Assembly (NCBI GenBank): GCA_016719605.1
Contig: JADJYW010000002.1
Span: 124,001 to 188,000 of the forward strand
DNA length: 64,000 nt
Origin: Lewinellaceae bacterium
Lineage (GTDB): Bacteria; Bacteroidota; Bacteroidia; Chitinophagales; Saprospiraceae
Direction of reading: 5' to 3'
The translations under genes were made by a program, and so were the position numbers. Every line of letters starts with the position of its first letter. The stretch's first letter is position 1. This document shows, piece after piece, positions 24,860-33,246 of the stretch. Below the pieces are notes generated by a model that was not told where the DNA came from, searched no databases, and was given only the letters and a program-made list of their open reading frames with translations.

Positions 24860-26617
24860 TTAAAACAGCAGCGCTATCCAATTGCCCGATGGCGATGTGC
24901 CGATCCGGGTTATTCCTGAGAAGCGATTACTTTCAGTCAGTTGAATGTCCTTTGATCCAATCACCCAGGTGTTTAAGAGACTGTCCAAGCCGTATGTGTA
25001 TAATTTGGACAGGTCTGGGGATATTGCTGTTGCAAGGATTGGTTCTTTGCAGGTGGCCTGATTTACGATGTCTCCATTGGACGTATTTACAAGGAACAAC
25101 TTCCCTTCCGACGATACGGTCAGGATATTGTGCGGATCCGGTGTTCTGTACAGAGCGGTTATTGGCTGTTTAGAGGGGGTGTATTCCGACCACCATAGTG
25201 GGCGGGGACGTGATTCAAATGACCACTCCGTCAAGATGCCATCCGAGCTGCCCGACCAAAAACCATTGGATGCCGTGGATACTTTCAACGATGTGATGGC
25301 TTGGTGGTTACCTCGGTACACATAAAGCGGGTTGGGGTTGCCTGTTTGCCATAATTTGATAGTACGGTCGTTGCCGCTGGAGATAAACATATTGCCGTCT
25401 GGATGGAAGGCTAAACAATGCAATTGGTTTTGATCTCCCGTATACGAAGCAATCGGGGTGTCTGGTTTGGAAATATCCCATTGATATATCAGGCCATTAT
25501 ATCCGCCGGACAATAGCTGTTTACCGTCAGGAGAGAACGACATTGTTTGCACCAAGGAATTATGCCCCGTCAATGTGACGGGCGTTTGAGTCTCGGTGGA
25601 ATCGGTTGCCCATATTCTTATCACAGCAGAATTTCGGTCAGCAGTCGCAAGTTGTGCTCCATCAGGCGACAGAGCCGTTTCGCCATATAAATTTTCGGGG
25701 TGAGTAAAGGACAATACATAGTTTTTGTCCTCCATGGATCGTATCACAACCTTGCCGAACTCATCAGTAAAATAAAGTCGTTTATTATCAGGGAAAAAGC
25801 CGACAGATAAAATTGATCCGCCCTCCGATTGCGCCTCAAATATCGGGGACTCCCAATCGCCAACCTGCCATACTAAAACCCGTTTGTTCAGTCCTCCTAC
25901 AATTAAGTAGCGCCCGTCCGGTGAAAAATGCAGGCCGTTGATCTGCTGCGACAATATGTTTATGGTATGCTGCGGGGCAAGGTCTTGGGGCGACCAGAGT
26001 ATGATTTGTCCATTTTGCAGCCCGGCAGCCGCAAGTGTCCCCTGTGGGTGCATGGCAATACAGTTAACCTGTGCAGGTAACTTGTAGTCTTTTTTGTAGA
26101 AGCGCAGCGACATATCACCCAGAATTTGATAATAAGTGGCTTCTGCTGCCGATTCCTCCGGGTGCAGTTTGTAGTTGGCCTCTGCGATACGGAGCGCCAA
26201 GGTCGGGTTAGTGCGAACGGTTTTTAGTGCCAACGAAACATTGAAGTTACTTCTCGATGTTTCTTCTGCAATATGGGTTTGCCGCTTGGCCTCTGTTTCG
26301 GCTGCCCGCGCCCGGTCGCGTTCCTGCTCCACTTTTATTTTTTCGCGCTCAATCGCTTTTTCCTGTTCGATGGCTTTGTTGCGCTGCGCCTCTATCTTTT
26401 GGAATACTGCCAGTACATGGTCATCAATTTCGTCTTTCCTGGATTCGCTACACTCCTCCTCGGCTGAATTATATTTTTTAACGGCATTCAAATAATCGCC
26501 TTTTTTCTCAAATGCTTTGGCTTCCTTCAACAAGCGTTCGCATTCTGCGGAATTTGTATTTTGAGAAAAGCCGGTGAAAGAGCGAATAACCAGCAAAAAA
26601 AGTAGAATCTGTTTCAT
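24860..26617 (-). CDS. Secreted WD40 repeat protein with coiled coil, N-terminal part
   Basis: The product starts with a signal peptide (MKQILLFLLVIRSFTGFSQN). A TPR-like segment (LLKEAKAFEKKGDYLNAVKK) and a long charged coiled coil (about residues 75-125, EQEKAIEREKIKVEQERDRA) follow. Next is a helical segment characteristic of nSTAND-WD40 proteins (TNPTLALRIAEANYKLHPEE). The WD40 blades come last (residues about 185-580, with FSPDGRYLIVGG, SFSPDGKQLLSGGYN, AFHPDGNMFISSGNDRTIKL). The coiled coil and ALRIAEANY segment normally join an NTPase to its WD40 sensor in one chain. Here they sit in a separate exported protein opposite the NTPase gene. An in-frame TAA at 24860 cuts the last blade. Confidence 0.85.
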   Translation of the reverse strand: MKQILLFLLVIRSFTGFSQNTNSAECERLLKEAKAFEKKGDYLNAVKKYNSAEEECSESRKDEIDDHVLAVFQKIEAQRNKAIEQEKAIEREKIKVEQERDRARAAETEAKRQTHIAEETSRSNFNVSLALKTVRTNPTLALRIAEANYKLHPEESAAEATYYQILGDMSLRFYKKDYKLPAQVNCIAMHPQGTLAAAGLQNGQIILWSPQDLAPQHTINILSQQINGLHFSPDGRYLIVGGLNKRVLVWQVGDWESPIFEAQSEGGSILSVGFFPDNKRLYFTDEFGKVVIRSMEDKNYVLSFTHPENLYGETALSPDGAQLATADRNSAVIRIWATDSTETQTPVTLTGHNSLVQTMSFSPDGKQLLSGGYNGLIYQWDISKPDTPIASYTGDQNQLHCLAFHPDGNMFISSGNDRTIKLWQTGNPNPLYVYRGNHQAITSLKVSTASNGFWSGSSDGILTEWSFESRPRPLWWSEYTPSKQPITALYRTPDPHNILTVSSEGKLFLVNTSNGDIVNQATCKEPILATAISPDLSKLYTYGLDSLLNTWVIGSKDIQLTESNRFSGITRIGTSPSGNWIALLF

Positions 26618-26690
26618 AAAAATTGATTTTCCGAATAATGATTTGGTCGTTGATTGTCAGGCGAATGAATCACCTTTTCCGTTTGCGATA

Positions 26691-26698
26691 CAAATGTA
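26691..26698 (-). promoter_or_regulatory. -7 box (TACATTTG) for the WD40-TPR gene
   Basis: On the minus strand TACATTTG lies 74 bases before the ATG at 26617. It is back to back with the DoxX promoter 12 bases away. Confidence 0.5.
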
Positions 26699-26709
26699 GG
26701 TTCTTTTGT

Positions 26710-26717
26710 TACTTTTG
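26710..26717 (+). promoter_or_regulatory. -7 box (TACTTTTG) for the DoxX gene
   Basis: This is a strong match to the Bacteroidota consensus. Transcription would begin near 26723, which is why a start at 26758 is preferred over upstream start codons. Confidence 0.55.
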
Positions 26718-26757
26718 CCGAACGGTACAAATGTTTTTCTTTCCTTATTCAACTTCC

Positions 26758-27168
26758 ATGCGCGACATGACCGATCTGATCGGGCGAATCTTCCTCTCCG
26801 CCATTTTTCTTTTTGAGGCAGTGGATTCGATACTTTTCTTCGAAAAAACTAAAATAACCATGACCCAGCATGGGCTTACCTGGAATCAGGACATGCTCCT
26901 GTACGGGGCCATTTTCTGTCTCGTGCTGGGCGGCCTGATGGTGCTGCTCGGCTACCGGTCTTCGTTCGGAGCTACGCTGCTCCTGCTGTACTGGGTGCCC
27001 GTCACTTTTATCGTACACGACTTTTGGGACTACCCGAAAGACCAGATTCGGATGCAGAGTATTTTGTTTATGAAGGATATCGCCATCATTGGCGGCCTGC
27101 TGATGCTCCTGGGAAAAGGGAGCGGGCGCTACAGCATCAAACGTTTGCTGGCCACAACAAGGGTCTGA
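26758..27168 (+). CDS. DoxX family membrane protein
   Basis: The product of about 136 residues has four hydrophobic segments (IGRIFLSAIFLFEAVDSILF, LLYGAIFCLVLGGLMVLLGY, SFGATLLLLYWVPVTFIV and DIAIIGGLLMLLG), in the order seen in DoxX/SURF4-like proteins. Family members are small inner-membrane proteins, some linked to thiol or terminal oxidase systems, and no specific substrate can be assigned. The start is uncertain: ATG codons at 26731, 26758 and 26767 are in frame, and 26758 leaves a leader of about 35 bases after the predicted promoter. Confidence 0.75.
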   Translation: MRDMTDLIGRIFLSAIFLFEAVDSILFFEKTKITMTQHGLTWNQDMLLYGAIFCLVLGGLMVLLGYRSSFGATLLLLYWVPVTFIVHDFWDYPKDQIRMQSILFMKDIAIIGGLLMLLGKGSGRYSIKRLLATTRV

Positions 27169-27170
27169 AA

Positions 27171-27974
27171 TCAGGTGACTTTGGCCTTGCTGAGCACTTT
27201 GGAGAAATAGGCGGGAAAAAACCGCTTGAGGTACACCCCCAGCACTTCTTTTCCGCCAAACCAGATTTCCTCTTTCCCGTTTTGAATGGCCCGCAAAATC
27301 CGCCGGGCGGCATCGTCCGCCGCCAGCCCTTTGTCGGTGGCGTCGTCCATAGTGCCCTGCGCCCGCCCGGAACCGGTCAGGGCATTGATGCTCACGTTGG
27401 TGCGCACAAACCCCGGGCAGACCAGCGTGATACGGATCGGGGTATGCGCCAGTTCGGCACGCAGGCTGTCGAAAAAGCCGTGCAGGGCGTGTTTGCTGGC
27501 CGCGTAGGCCGAACGCTTGGGCGACCCAAACTTGCCGGTGAGGCTGGTCACCACCGCGATGTGGCCCAACTGGTGCGTCAGCATACTGGGCAAAATGGCT
27601 TTGGTGAGCGCCACGGTGCCAAAAAAATTGACCTCCATCAGGCGTTTATCCACCTCCAGCGGCGTGTCCAGCACCAGGCTGCGCTGCGAAATGCCGCCGC
27701 AGTTGATCAGGATATCCACCTTGCCCACTTGTTTCAAAACAGTATCCACGATGCCCGGAATGGCGTCGTGCTGAGCCAGATCGAGCGGCTGTACCAGGCT
27801 ATTTTTGGCTCCCCGGTCGGTGGCCTCCGATGCTACGCGTTGTAGTTCCGCCTCGTTTCGGGCCGACAGGATCAATTGTGCGCCGTGCGCAGCCAGGGCG
27901 TAGGCCAATGCCTCCCCGATTCCCGAGGATGCGCCGGTGATCCAGATGCGTTTTTGATAAAAAAAGTCGGACAT
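27171..27974 (-). CDS. SDR family NAD(P)-dependent oxidoreductase
   Basis: The 267-residue product starts MSDFFYQKRIWITGASSGIG, with the TGxxxGIG cofactor loop at residues 14-20. An NCGG motif and a catalytic Ser (VVTSLTGKFG) and YxxxK (YAASK) follow, so it is a classical short-chain dehydrogenase with an extended C-terminus ending near the membrane-binding type (FPAYFSKVLSKAK). The upstream in-frame extension to 28109 overlaps the glycosylase gene and is not used here. The physiological substrate is unknown. It probably shares a transcript with the glycosylase gene, 37 bases upstream. Confidence 0.85.
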   Translation of the reverse strand: MSDFFYQKRIWITGASSGIGEALAYALAAHGAQLILSARNEAELQRVASEATDRGAKNSLVQPLDLAQHDAIPGIVDTVLKQVGKVDILINCGGISQRSLVLDTPLEVDKRLMEVNFFGTVALTKAILPSMLTHQLGHIAVVTSLTGKFGSPKRSAYAASKHALHGFFDSLRAELAHTPIRITLVCPGFVRTNVSINALTGSGRAQGTMDDATDKGLAADDAARRILRAIQNGKEEIWFGGKEVLGVYLKRFFPAYFSKVLSKAKVT

Positions 27975-28011
27975 AAATTTGTTGAGCAAGGTAGTGAAGG
28001 TTGAGCGGGAG

Positions 28012-28638
28012 TTATCGCTTGCGCTCGCAAAGGTAATAATGCCAAAGCATGCGTGTGCCGACGCTGCGCCATGGGCGCCAGTGGAGGGTTTGGGCCACAA
28101 AATCGTCATGTGCGGGGCGCTCGGGCAGGTTGTTGAGCACCCGGAATGCTTCTTGCATGGCTATGTCTCCTTTGGGTAAAATATCGGGGCGCAGCAGGCA
28201 TTCGGACAGGTAAATATCGGCCGTCCAGTCGCCAATACCGTTGAATTGTTTCAGAAAGGTGCGTACAGCATCGTCGGGCATGGAAAACAGCGCCGATAAA
28301 TTCAGTTTTTCCTGTAAAATCCTGGAGGCTAAGGCACGCGTGTATGTCATTTTTTGGCGGCTGAAGCCAATTGCACGCAGGGCTTCGTCCGAAAGTACGA
28401 GCAGGTTTTCCGGGGTGACTTCTCCAAGTTGTTCTTGCAGACGCCGAAAAGCGGCATTTGCTGAGGCCAAGGATACCTGTTGTTCCAGGATGATGTGTAC
28501 GAGTGTGGAAAAGCCGGGCGTGCGGTTCCAGAGTGGCGGGTAGCCGTGGCGTTCGAGCACATGTGCCAGCGCCGTGTCGCGTTCGGCCAGCCAGGATGCC
28601 GCCTCGCGCAGGTTTGTTTCGTTGAGCTGCCGTATCAT
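28012..28638 (-). CDS. DNA-3-methyladenine glycosylase II-like (HhH-GPD)
   Basis: The 208-residue protein has the HhH-GPD fold of base-excision repair glycosylases: ILEQQVSLASANAAFRRL, a helix-hairpin-helix with FNGIGDWTADIYL and the catalytic Asp immediately after in the LPKGDIAMQEAF segment. It lacks the N-terminal domain of E. coli AlkA, as is usual in short homologues. It would remove alkylated purines from DNA. The ATG at 28638 is preferred because the domain begins directly after it. Confidence 0.85.
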   Translation of the reverse strand: MIRQLNETNLREAASWLAERDTALAHVLERHGYPPLWNRTPGFSTLVHIILEQQVSLASANAAFRRLQEQLGEVTPENLLVLSDEALRAIGFSRQKMTYTRALASRILQEKLNLSALFSMPDDAVRTFLKQFNGIGDWTADIYLSECLLRPDILPKGDIAMQEAFRVLNNLPERPAHDDFVAQTLHWRPWRSVGTRMLWHYYLCERKR

Positions 28639-28670
28639 TGCTGCAAAGAAAAACAAAAGAACTACGCAAT

Positions 28671-29621
28671 ATGAAAATCGTTACCCTCACGCTGAACCCG
28701 GCTTTGGATAAAAGTGCCTCGGTCGAACGGATGGCTCCCGAAAGCAAACTGCGCTGCTCGGCGCCCCAACTTGATGCCGGCGGTGGCGGGATCAATGTTG
28801 CCAAAGGTATACAACGGCTCGGCGGCGCCTGCACAGCGGTGTTTCCCGTCGGCGGACTCAACGGACAACGGCTGCTCGGGCTTCTGGCGGCTGCGGATAT
28901 TCCGGTGCAAACCATTGATGTGGCGGGCGAAACACGCGAGAATTTTTCCGTGCTGGAGACGGGTACCGGCTTGCAATACCGCTTCACCATGCCCGGCACA
29001 CACCTGACGGAAACAGAGGCCGATGCCTGCCTCGAGGCGGTACGGGCATTGGCTCCGACGATTATCGTAGCCAGCGGGAGCTTGCCGCCCGGTTTGCCGG
29101 ATACTTATTACGCCAAAGTGGCGGCTTTTGCAAAGGATATTCAGGCGAAGTTTATTCTGGACACCTCCGGCGCTGCCTTGCAGGCAGCCGCCAACGAAGG
29201 CCTTTTTCTGCTCAAGCCCAATCTGGGCGAACTCAGCGCCTTAGTGGGCGTGCCAAAACTGGAAATGAATCAGGTGGACGACGCGGCCATGGAGATTATT
29301 CACCGCGGTAAATGTGCGATTGTAGTCGTGTCGCTGGGGCCGCACGGGGCACTTTTGGCTACCCGCGACGGCTTTGTGCACGTCGCAGCGCCCATTGTGG
29401 AAAAACGCAGTACCGTAGGCGCCGGCGACAGTATGGTGGCGGGTATGGTCTGGGCGTTGGGCCAGGGCAAACAACCTCTGGAAATGGCGCAGGCAGGTGT
29501 GGCTTGCGGCACCGCAGCAACCATGAACCCGGGTACCGAGCTGTTTCGCCCCGCCGATGTGTGGCGTTTGCTGGACTGGATTCAAACATTTGGCAAACGC
29601 TACCGCTTCACCGATTTCTAA
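28671..29621 (+). CDS. PfkB-family hexose-phosphate kinase (1-phosphofructokinase / Pfk-2 type)
   Basis: The 316-residue protein matches the LacC/FruK/PfkB group: it starts MKIVTLTLNPALDKS, has the substrate-binding DAGGGGINVAKGI segment near residue 36, KPNLGELSAL in the middle and the anion-hole and catalytic Asp motif VGAGDSMVAGMV near residue 250. It phosphorylates a sugar phosphate (fructose-1-P, fructose-6-P or tagatose-6-P) with ATP; the exact substrate cannot be fixed by sequence here and no PTS or galactose genes are next to it. It is divergent from the glycosylase gene. Confidence 0.88.
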   Translation: MKIVTLTLNPALDKSASVERMAPESKLRCSAPQLDAGGGGINVAKGIQRLGGACTAVFPVGGLNGQRLLGLLAAADIPVQTIDVAGETRENFSVLETGTGLQYRFTMPGTHLTETEADACLEAVRALAPTIIVASGSLPPGLPDTYYAKVAAFAKDIQAKFILDTSGAALQAAANEGLFLLKPNLGELSALVGVPKLEMNQVDDAAMEIIHRGKCAIVVVSLGPHGALLATRDGFVHVAAPIVEKRSTVGAGDSMVAGMVWALGQGKQPLEMAQAGVACGTAATMNPGTELFRPADVWRLLDWIQTFGKRYRFTDF

Positions 29622-29632
29622 AATTATATTTT

Positions 29633-29640
29633 TACTTTTG
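29633..29640 (+). promoter_or_regulatory. -7 box (TACTTTTG) for adk
   Basis: The box lies 29 bases before the adk ATG, just after the stop of the PfkB-family gene, so adk can be transcribed on its own. Confidence 0.6.
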
Positions 29641-29668
29641 CCGGCCTCTTTTTCTTGACCTGTTCTCT

Positions 29669-30250
29669 ATGATAAATTTGATACTCTTTGGCCCGCCCGG
29701 TTCCGGCAAAGGCACGCAGGCGGCGCATCTGGTTGAACGCTACAACCTCGTACACATCAGTACGGGCGACCTGTTCCGATATGAAATCGGGAACAATACC
29801 CCGCTTGGGCTTCAAGCCAGGGCATTTATGTCCAAGGGCGAACTGGTCCCCGACGAAATTACGATCGGTATGCTCCGCAACAAGGTGGAGGCCCACCCGG
29901 ATGCCGGCGGGTTCATCTTCGACGGATTTCCGCGCACCATTCCGCAAGCAGAAGCGCTGGATCACCTGATGGAAGAAGAAGATACGACCATCCATCTTCT
30001 GTTGGCGCTGGAAGTGGCCGACGAAGAAATCATCCAGCGTATCAAACTGCGCGGCATCACCTCCGGCCGCACAGACGATGCCGATGAATCCATCATTCAA
30101 AACCGGATCAACGTGTACAAAAACGAAACCACACCGGTGTTCGATTACTATGCCCGGCAAGGCAAAAGCCACAGCGTCAACGGTATCGGGTCTATTGACG
30201 ATATTTTCGACCGCCTGTGTACTGTGATCGAAACCCAAGGGGGGCAATAA
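29669..30250 (+). CDS. adk: Adenylate kinase
   Basis: The 193-residue enzyme interconverts ATP + AMP and 2 ADP in the cytoplasm. It shows the P-loop GPPGSGKGTQ (residues 8-17), the AMP-binding STGDLFR and FDGFPRT motifs, and a short LID segment (RGITSGRTDDADES) rather than the long or zinc-bearing LID. That is the usual form in Bacteroidota. The start at 29669 places the P-loop at the expected distance. Confidence 0.96.
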   Translation: MINLILFGPPGSGKGTQAAHLVERYNLVHISTGDLFRYEIGNNTPLGLQARAFMSKGELVPDEITIGMLRNKVEAHPDAGGFIFDGFPRTIPQAEALDHLMEEEDTTIHLLLALEVADEEIIQRIKLRGITSGRTDDADESIIQNRINVYKNETTPVFDYYARQGKSHSVNGIGSIDDIFDRLCTVIETQGGQ

Positions 30251-30299
30251 CCCGCCCGCCCGCCCAAACTCCAGCTATGCGGCAACGCGAAGTTTTCCA

Positions 30300-30307
30300 T
30301 AGTTTTG
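30300..30307 (+). promoter_or_regulatory. -7 box (TAGTTTTG) for the divIC-like gene
   Basis: It lies 25 bases before the ATG at 30332 and fits the TAnnTTTG consensus. Confidence 0.5.
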
Positions 30308-30331
30308 CACCCGACATCACTGTTTACCGCT

Positions 30332-30646
30332 ATGGCACTTCCATCCAATCCCTGGCAAGCACTCTGGCAGCGGTTGCCGGCGCCGCTGCAGAACCGGTAC
30401 TACCTGGCTCTGCTGGTTTTCTTTTTCCTGCTTATTTTTCTGGATAAGCACAGTATGTGGACGCAGTGGCGGCTACACCGGGCACAGCAGCGCCTGGAAG
30501 CCGACCGCGCCTACTACGAGCAGAAAATTCTGGAAGCAAAAGAGGAGGCGGAAGACTTTGAATTGACCAAGGAAAAATTCGCGCGGGAACACTATTACAT
30601 GAAACGCGCCAACGAAGACGTGTACATCATTCAGGAAGACAAGTAA
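30332..30646 (+). CDS. Septum formation initiator family protein (DivIC/FtsB-like)
   Basis: The 104-residue product has one transmembrane helix (YYLALLVFFFLLIFL, about residues 23-37) followed by a coiled coil (about 45-85) and an ARE-HYYMKRANEDVYII tail. This matches DivIC/FtsB proteins, which bridge the divisome in the inner membrane. It stands between adk and sucD. Confidence 0.85.
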   Translation: MALPSNPWQALWQRLPAPLQNRYYLALLVFFFLLIFLDKHSMWTQWRLHRAQQRLEADRAYYEQKILEAKEEAEDFELTKEKFAREHYYMKRANEDVYIIQEDK

Positions 30647-30647
30647 T

Positions 30648-30669
30648 CGAATCAATCGAATCAATCCAC
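30648..30669 (+). repeat. AATCGAATC leader repeat before sucD
   Basis: Two AATCGAATC units lie in the leader and end 9 bases before the sucD start. Longer versions occur at 47869-47898 and 56975-57298. Confidence 0.6.
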
Positions 30670-30677
30670 AAATAAAC

Positions 30678-31562
30678 ATGGCAGTTTTAGTCAACAAACA
30701 CTCCCGCATCATCGTACAGGGTTTCACCGGCAAAGAAGGTACGTTTCATGCCGAACAAATGATCGCCTACGGAACCAACGTAGTCGGGGGCGTCACACCG
30801 GGCAAAGGTGGCCAAATGCACCTGGAACGCCCGGTTTTCAATACGGTGGAGCATGCCGTGAAAGCCACCGGAGCCGATACGTCCATCATTTTCGTACCCC
30901 CGGCGTTCGCTGCCGATGCCATCATTGAGGCCGCACAATCCGGTATCCGCGTTATCGTGGCCATCACGGAGGGTATTCCGGTGCAAGACATGGTGCGTGC
31001 AAAAGCATATATTGACCGGAAAGACTGCCGCCTCATCGGGCCAAACTGCCCGGGTATTATCACACCCGACGAGGCCAAAGTGGGCATCATGCCCGGCTTC
31101 GTGTTCAAACGTGGCCCCATTGGTCTGGTATCCAAATCCGGCACGCTCACCTACGAGGCCGCCGACCAGGTTGCCAAAGCCGGCCTCGGTATTACCACGG
31201 CTATTGGTATTGGCGGCGACCCGATCATCGGCACCACCACGCTCGAAGCCATTGAACTCTTTATGAACGACCCGGAAACGGAGGGCATCGTCATGATCGG
31301 CGAAATCGGCGGTTCCCTCGAAGCCGAAGCCGCCCGCTGGATTCGTGCAAACGGCAACCGTAAACCCGTAATCGGGTTTATTGCCGGCCAAACAGCGCCT
31401 AAAGGCCGCAAAATGGGCCACGCCGGCGCTATTGTCGGTAGCGCCGACGACACCGCGGAAGCCAAAATGCGCATCATGGCCGAAAACGGTATCCATGTGG
31501 TACAGTCGCCCGCCCAGATCGGGGCTACCGTAAAAAAGGTTATGGCCGGGATGCTGGTGTAG
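30678..31562 (+). CDS. sucD: Succinyl-CoA ligase (ADP-forming) subunit alpha
   Basis: The 294-residue protein has the CoA-binding N-terminal Rossmann domain (IIVQGFTGKEGTFHAEQM), the LIGPNCPGIITP motif and the phosphohistidine loop MGHAGAIVG with His248. With SucC it makes ATP or GTP from succinyl-CoA in the TCA cycle. sucC is not in this window, so the two subunits are encoded apart, as is common in Bacteroidota. It ends 12 bases from the convergent methyltransferase gene. Confidence 0.96.
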   Translation: MAVLVNKHSRIIVQGFTGKEGTFHAEQMIAYGTNVVGGVTPGKGGQMHLERPVFNTVEHAVKATGADTSIIFVPPAFAADAIIEAAQSGIRVIVAITEGIPVQDMVRAKAYIDRKDCRLIGPNCPGIITPDEAKVGIMPGFVFKRGPIGLVSKSGTLTYEAADQVAKAGLGITTAIGIGGDPIIGTTTLEAIELFMNDPETEGIVMIGEIGGSLEAEAARWIRANGNRKPVIGFIAGQTAPKGRKMGHAGAIVGSADDTAEAKMRIMAENGIHVVQSPAQIGATVKKVMAGMLV

Positions 31563-31574
31563 CACCGGCTATCT

Positions 31575-32939
31575 TCAGCGGACTTCCATGCGTATCCGCC
31601 GTTCCTGCGGCAGGTAGTTGTTCCAGCGGGTGGGCAGCACTTTCATCCAGCCGAGGTTCAGTCCCTGGTACCGGGCAAGCACCCAGCCTTTGGCAGGCGA
31701 GCCGGCTGGAAGTTCGAAGTTTTCTTTTTTTAGAAAAAGCAGTGCCTGCTCGCGGGTCAGTTCCGCAGCGGGTAGGGTAGGGGATACGATATTGCTGAGC
31801 GCCAGGGCGTGGTCGGGCACAAAGTCCTGCCCCTTGAACTGTCCGATGCGGGTGCCGAACCACTTGTTTTTCAAAAAAACGTCGAGCACGCGATAGTCCT
31901 CGTTCAGGTGTGCCGGCAGGGCCAGCACATCGGCGTTCGGGGTTTGGTAAAAGCGCATATCGGCGTCATCGCGGAGCCAGGCGCGGGCTTCCGGGACGAG
32001 GTTTTTGGCCAGGTGCTGCACGTTTCGGAAATGCGCGGGGGGCTTGATACTTCTGTTCGGCGCCTCGGGTTTTCGGAACAGGGCAATGAAAAAGCCCTCG
32101 CCGCGCACCCGGTGCGGAAAAAAACGGTAACCACCGTCGGTTTCGACGATACCCCAGATATCGGGGGGCGACAGGCGCAGCGGCTCCAGGTTGTATTCTG
32201 ATGCCAACCACGCCGTGTTGTTTTCATTTTCCAAACGGTTGAACGTGCAGGTGGAATAGGCCAGCACACCACCCGGTTTGAGCGCAGCGACGGCGCCGGC
32301 CAGAATCGTTTTTTGGCGTGCAGCGCACACATCCACCTGTGCGAGCGACCATTCGTTCACGGCGTTAGGGTCTTTGCGAAACAGTCCTTCTCCGCTGCAT
32401 GGTGCGTCGGTCACGACCACATCGAACCAGCCCTCCATGGCGGCGAAATCGTTGGCGCCGGCGCTGGTAACGGCGCTGTTTGGTATCCCCCATTTTTCCA
32501 GGTTCTCGCGGAGTACCGTTGTGCGTTGCCGGATGACCTCGTTGGCCACCAGCAGGCTGTGGGGGTGCAGTAGGGAGGCAAGCAGGGTGCTTTTTCCGCC
32601 CGGCGCAGCGCACAGATCGAGCACGCGCAGGGGCTGTGTCACCTCCACGGTTTGGCGCAGCGCCTCGTGCAAAAACATGGACGATGCTTCTTGCACATAG
32701 TAGGCGGCGGCCTGAAAACGTGGATCGAGCGTGAACACGGGGCGCTCGGGCAGGTACCAGGCGCCGGGGCACCAGGGCACAGGCGTCGCATCCGGGAAAA
32801 GAGCATCCGGGGTGTTTGGTATTTTGTGCGGATTGGTGCGTACACTGACCGGCGCAGTCGCCAGCATGGCGGCTTCAAATGCAGGGTAAGTATTGCCCAG
32901 CAGGGCCTGCATTTGCTTGACGAAAGGTGGTGGTAACAT
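31575..32939 (-). CDS. RNA (cytosine-5) methyltransferase, NOL1/NOP2/Sun (RsmF-like)
   Basis: The 454-residue protein has the SAM-binding motif LRVLDLCAAPGGKS, the catalytic TDAPCSGEGLF loop and the second cysteine motif STCTF of RNA m5C methyltransferases. A C-terminal region of about 170 residues (PUA-like) makes it most like RsmF/YebU, which modifies 16S rRNA; the exact target base is inferred only. The start ATG at 32939 is followed directly by the family N-terminus (LPPPFVKQMQALLG). Confidence 0.92.
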   Translation of the reverse strand: MLPPPFVKQMQALLGNTYPAFEAAMLATAPVSVRTNPHKIPNTPDALFPDATPVPWCPGAWYLPERPVFTLDPRFQAAAYYVQEASSMFLHEALRQTVEVTQPLRVLDLCAAPGGKSTLLASLLHPHSLLVANEVIRQRTTVLRENLEKWGIPNSAVTSAGANDFAAMEGWFDVVVTDAPCSGEGLFRKDPNAVNEWSLAQVDVCAARQKTILAGAVAALKPGGVLAYSTCTFNRLENENNTAWLASEYNLEPLRLSPPDIWGIVETDGGYRFFPHRVRGEGFFIALFRKPEAPNRSIKPPAHFRNVQHLAKNLVPEARAWLRDDADMRFYQTPNADVLALPAHLNEDYRVLDVFLKNKWFGTRIGQFKGQDFVPDHALALSNIVSPTLPAAELTREQALLFLKKENFELPAGSPAKGWVLARYQGLNLGWMKVLPTRWNNYLPQERRIRMEVR

Positions 32940-32940
32940 G

Positions 32941-33014
32941 GGTTGGAGGGTTTGAAGGTTTCTGGTTGGAGGGTTTGAAGGTTTCTGGTTGGAGGGTTTT
33001 GGGTTGGAGGGTTG
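32941..33014. repeat. GGTTGGAGGGTTTGAAGGTTTCT tandem repeat
   Basis: About three units of GGTTGGAGGGTTTGAAGGTTTCT start right behind the methyltransferase start codon, so they lie in its 5' leader. The family is related to 19484-19617 and 45041-45183. The remainder of 32940-33246 holds only the DinB promoter. Confidence 0.75.
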
Positions 33015-33184
33015 CGTCGTTGTTGGCGGGGCGACATAATGGGCAGGATCAAATGAAAATCATGCGGTTTTGTGTCCTTTTTGAAACACCTTTGCAGGCT
33101 TTGCGGCGAAAAAAATACGGAGCATGGCGGATACAGGCCTCTGTGGGGGGCGGGATCGCCGGCAACAGCGCAATAAAATCTGCT

Positions 33185-33192
33185 TACATTTG
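33185..33192 (+). promoter_or_regulatory. -7 box (TACATTTG) for the DinB-like gene
   Basis: It is a consensus match 55 bases before the ATG at 33247. Confidence 0.5.
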
Positions 33193-33246
33193 CGGCTTTT
33201 AACGGGCACAGTTTTATATTTCAAATCAAAATCTTGCTGCATTTTT

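Noticed and set aside
24860..24862. Stop codon read-through or recoding in the WD40-TPR gene
   Set aside because: TAA is the least readily suppressed stop and no recoding signal was recognised. A point mutation or read error is simpler.
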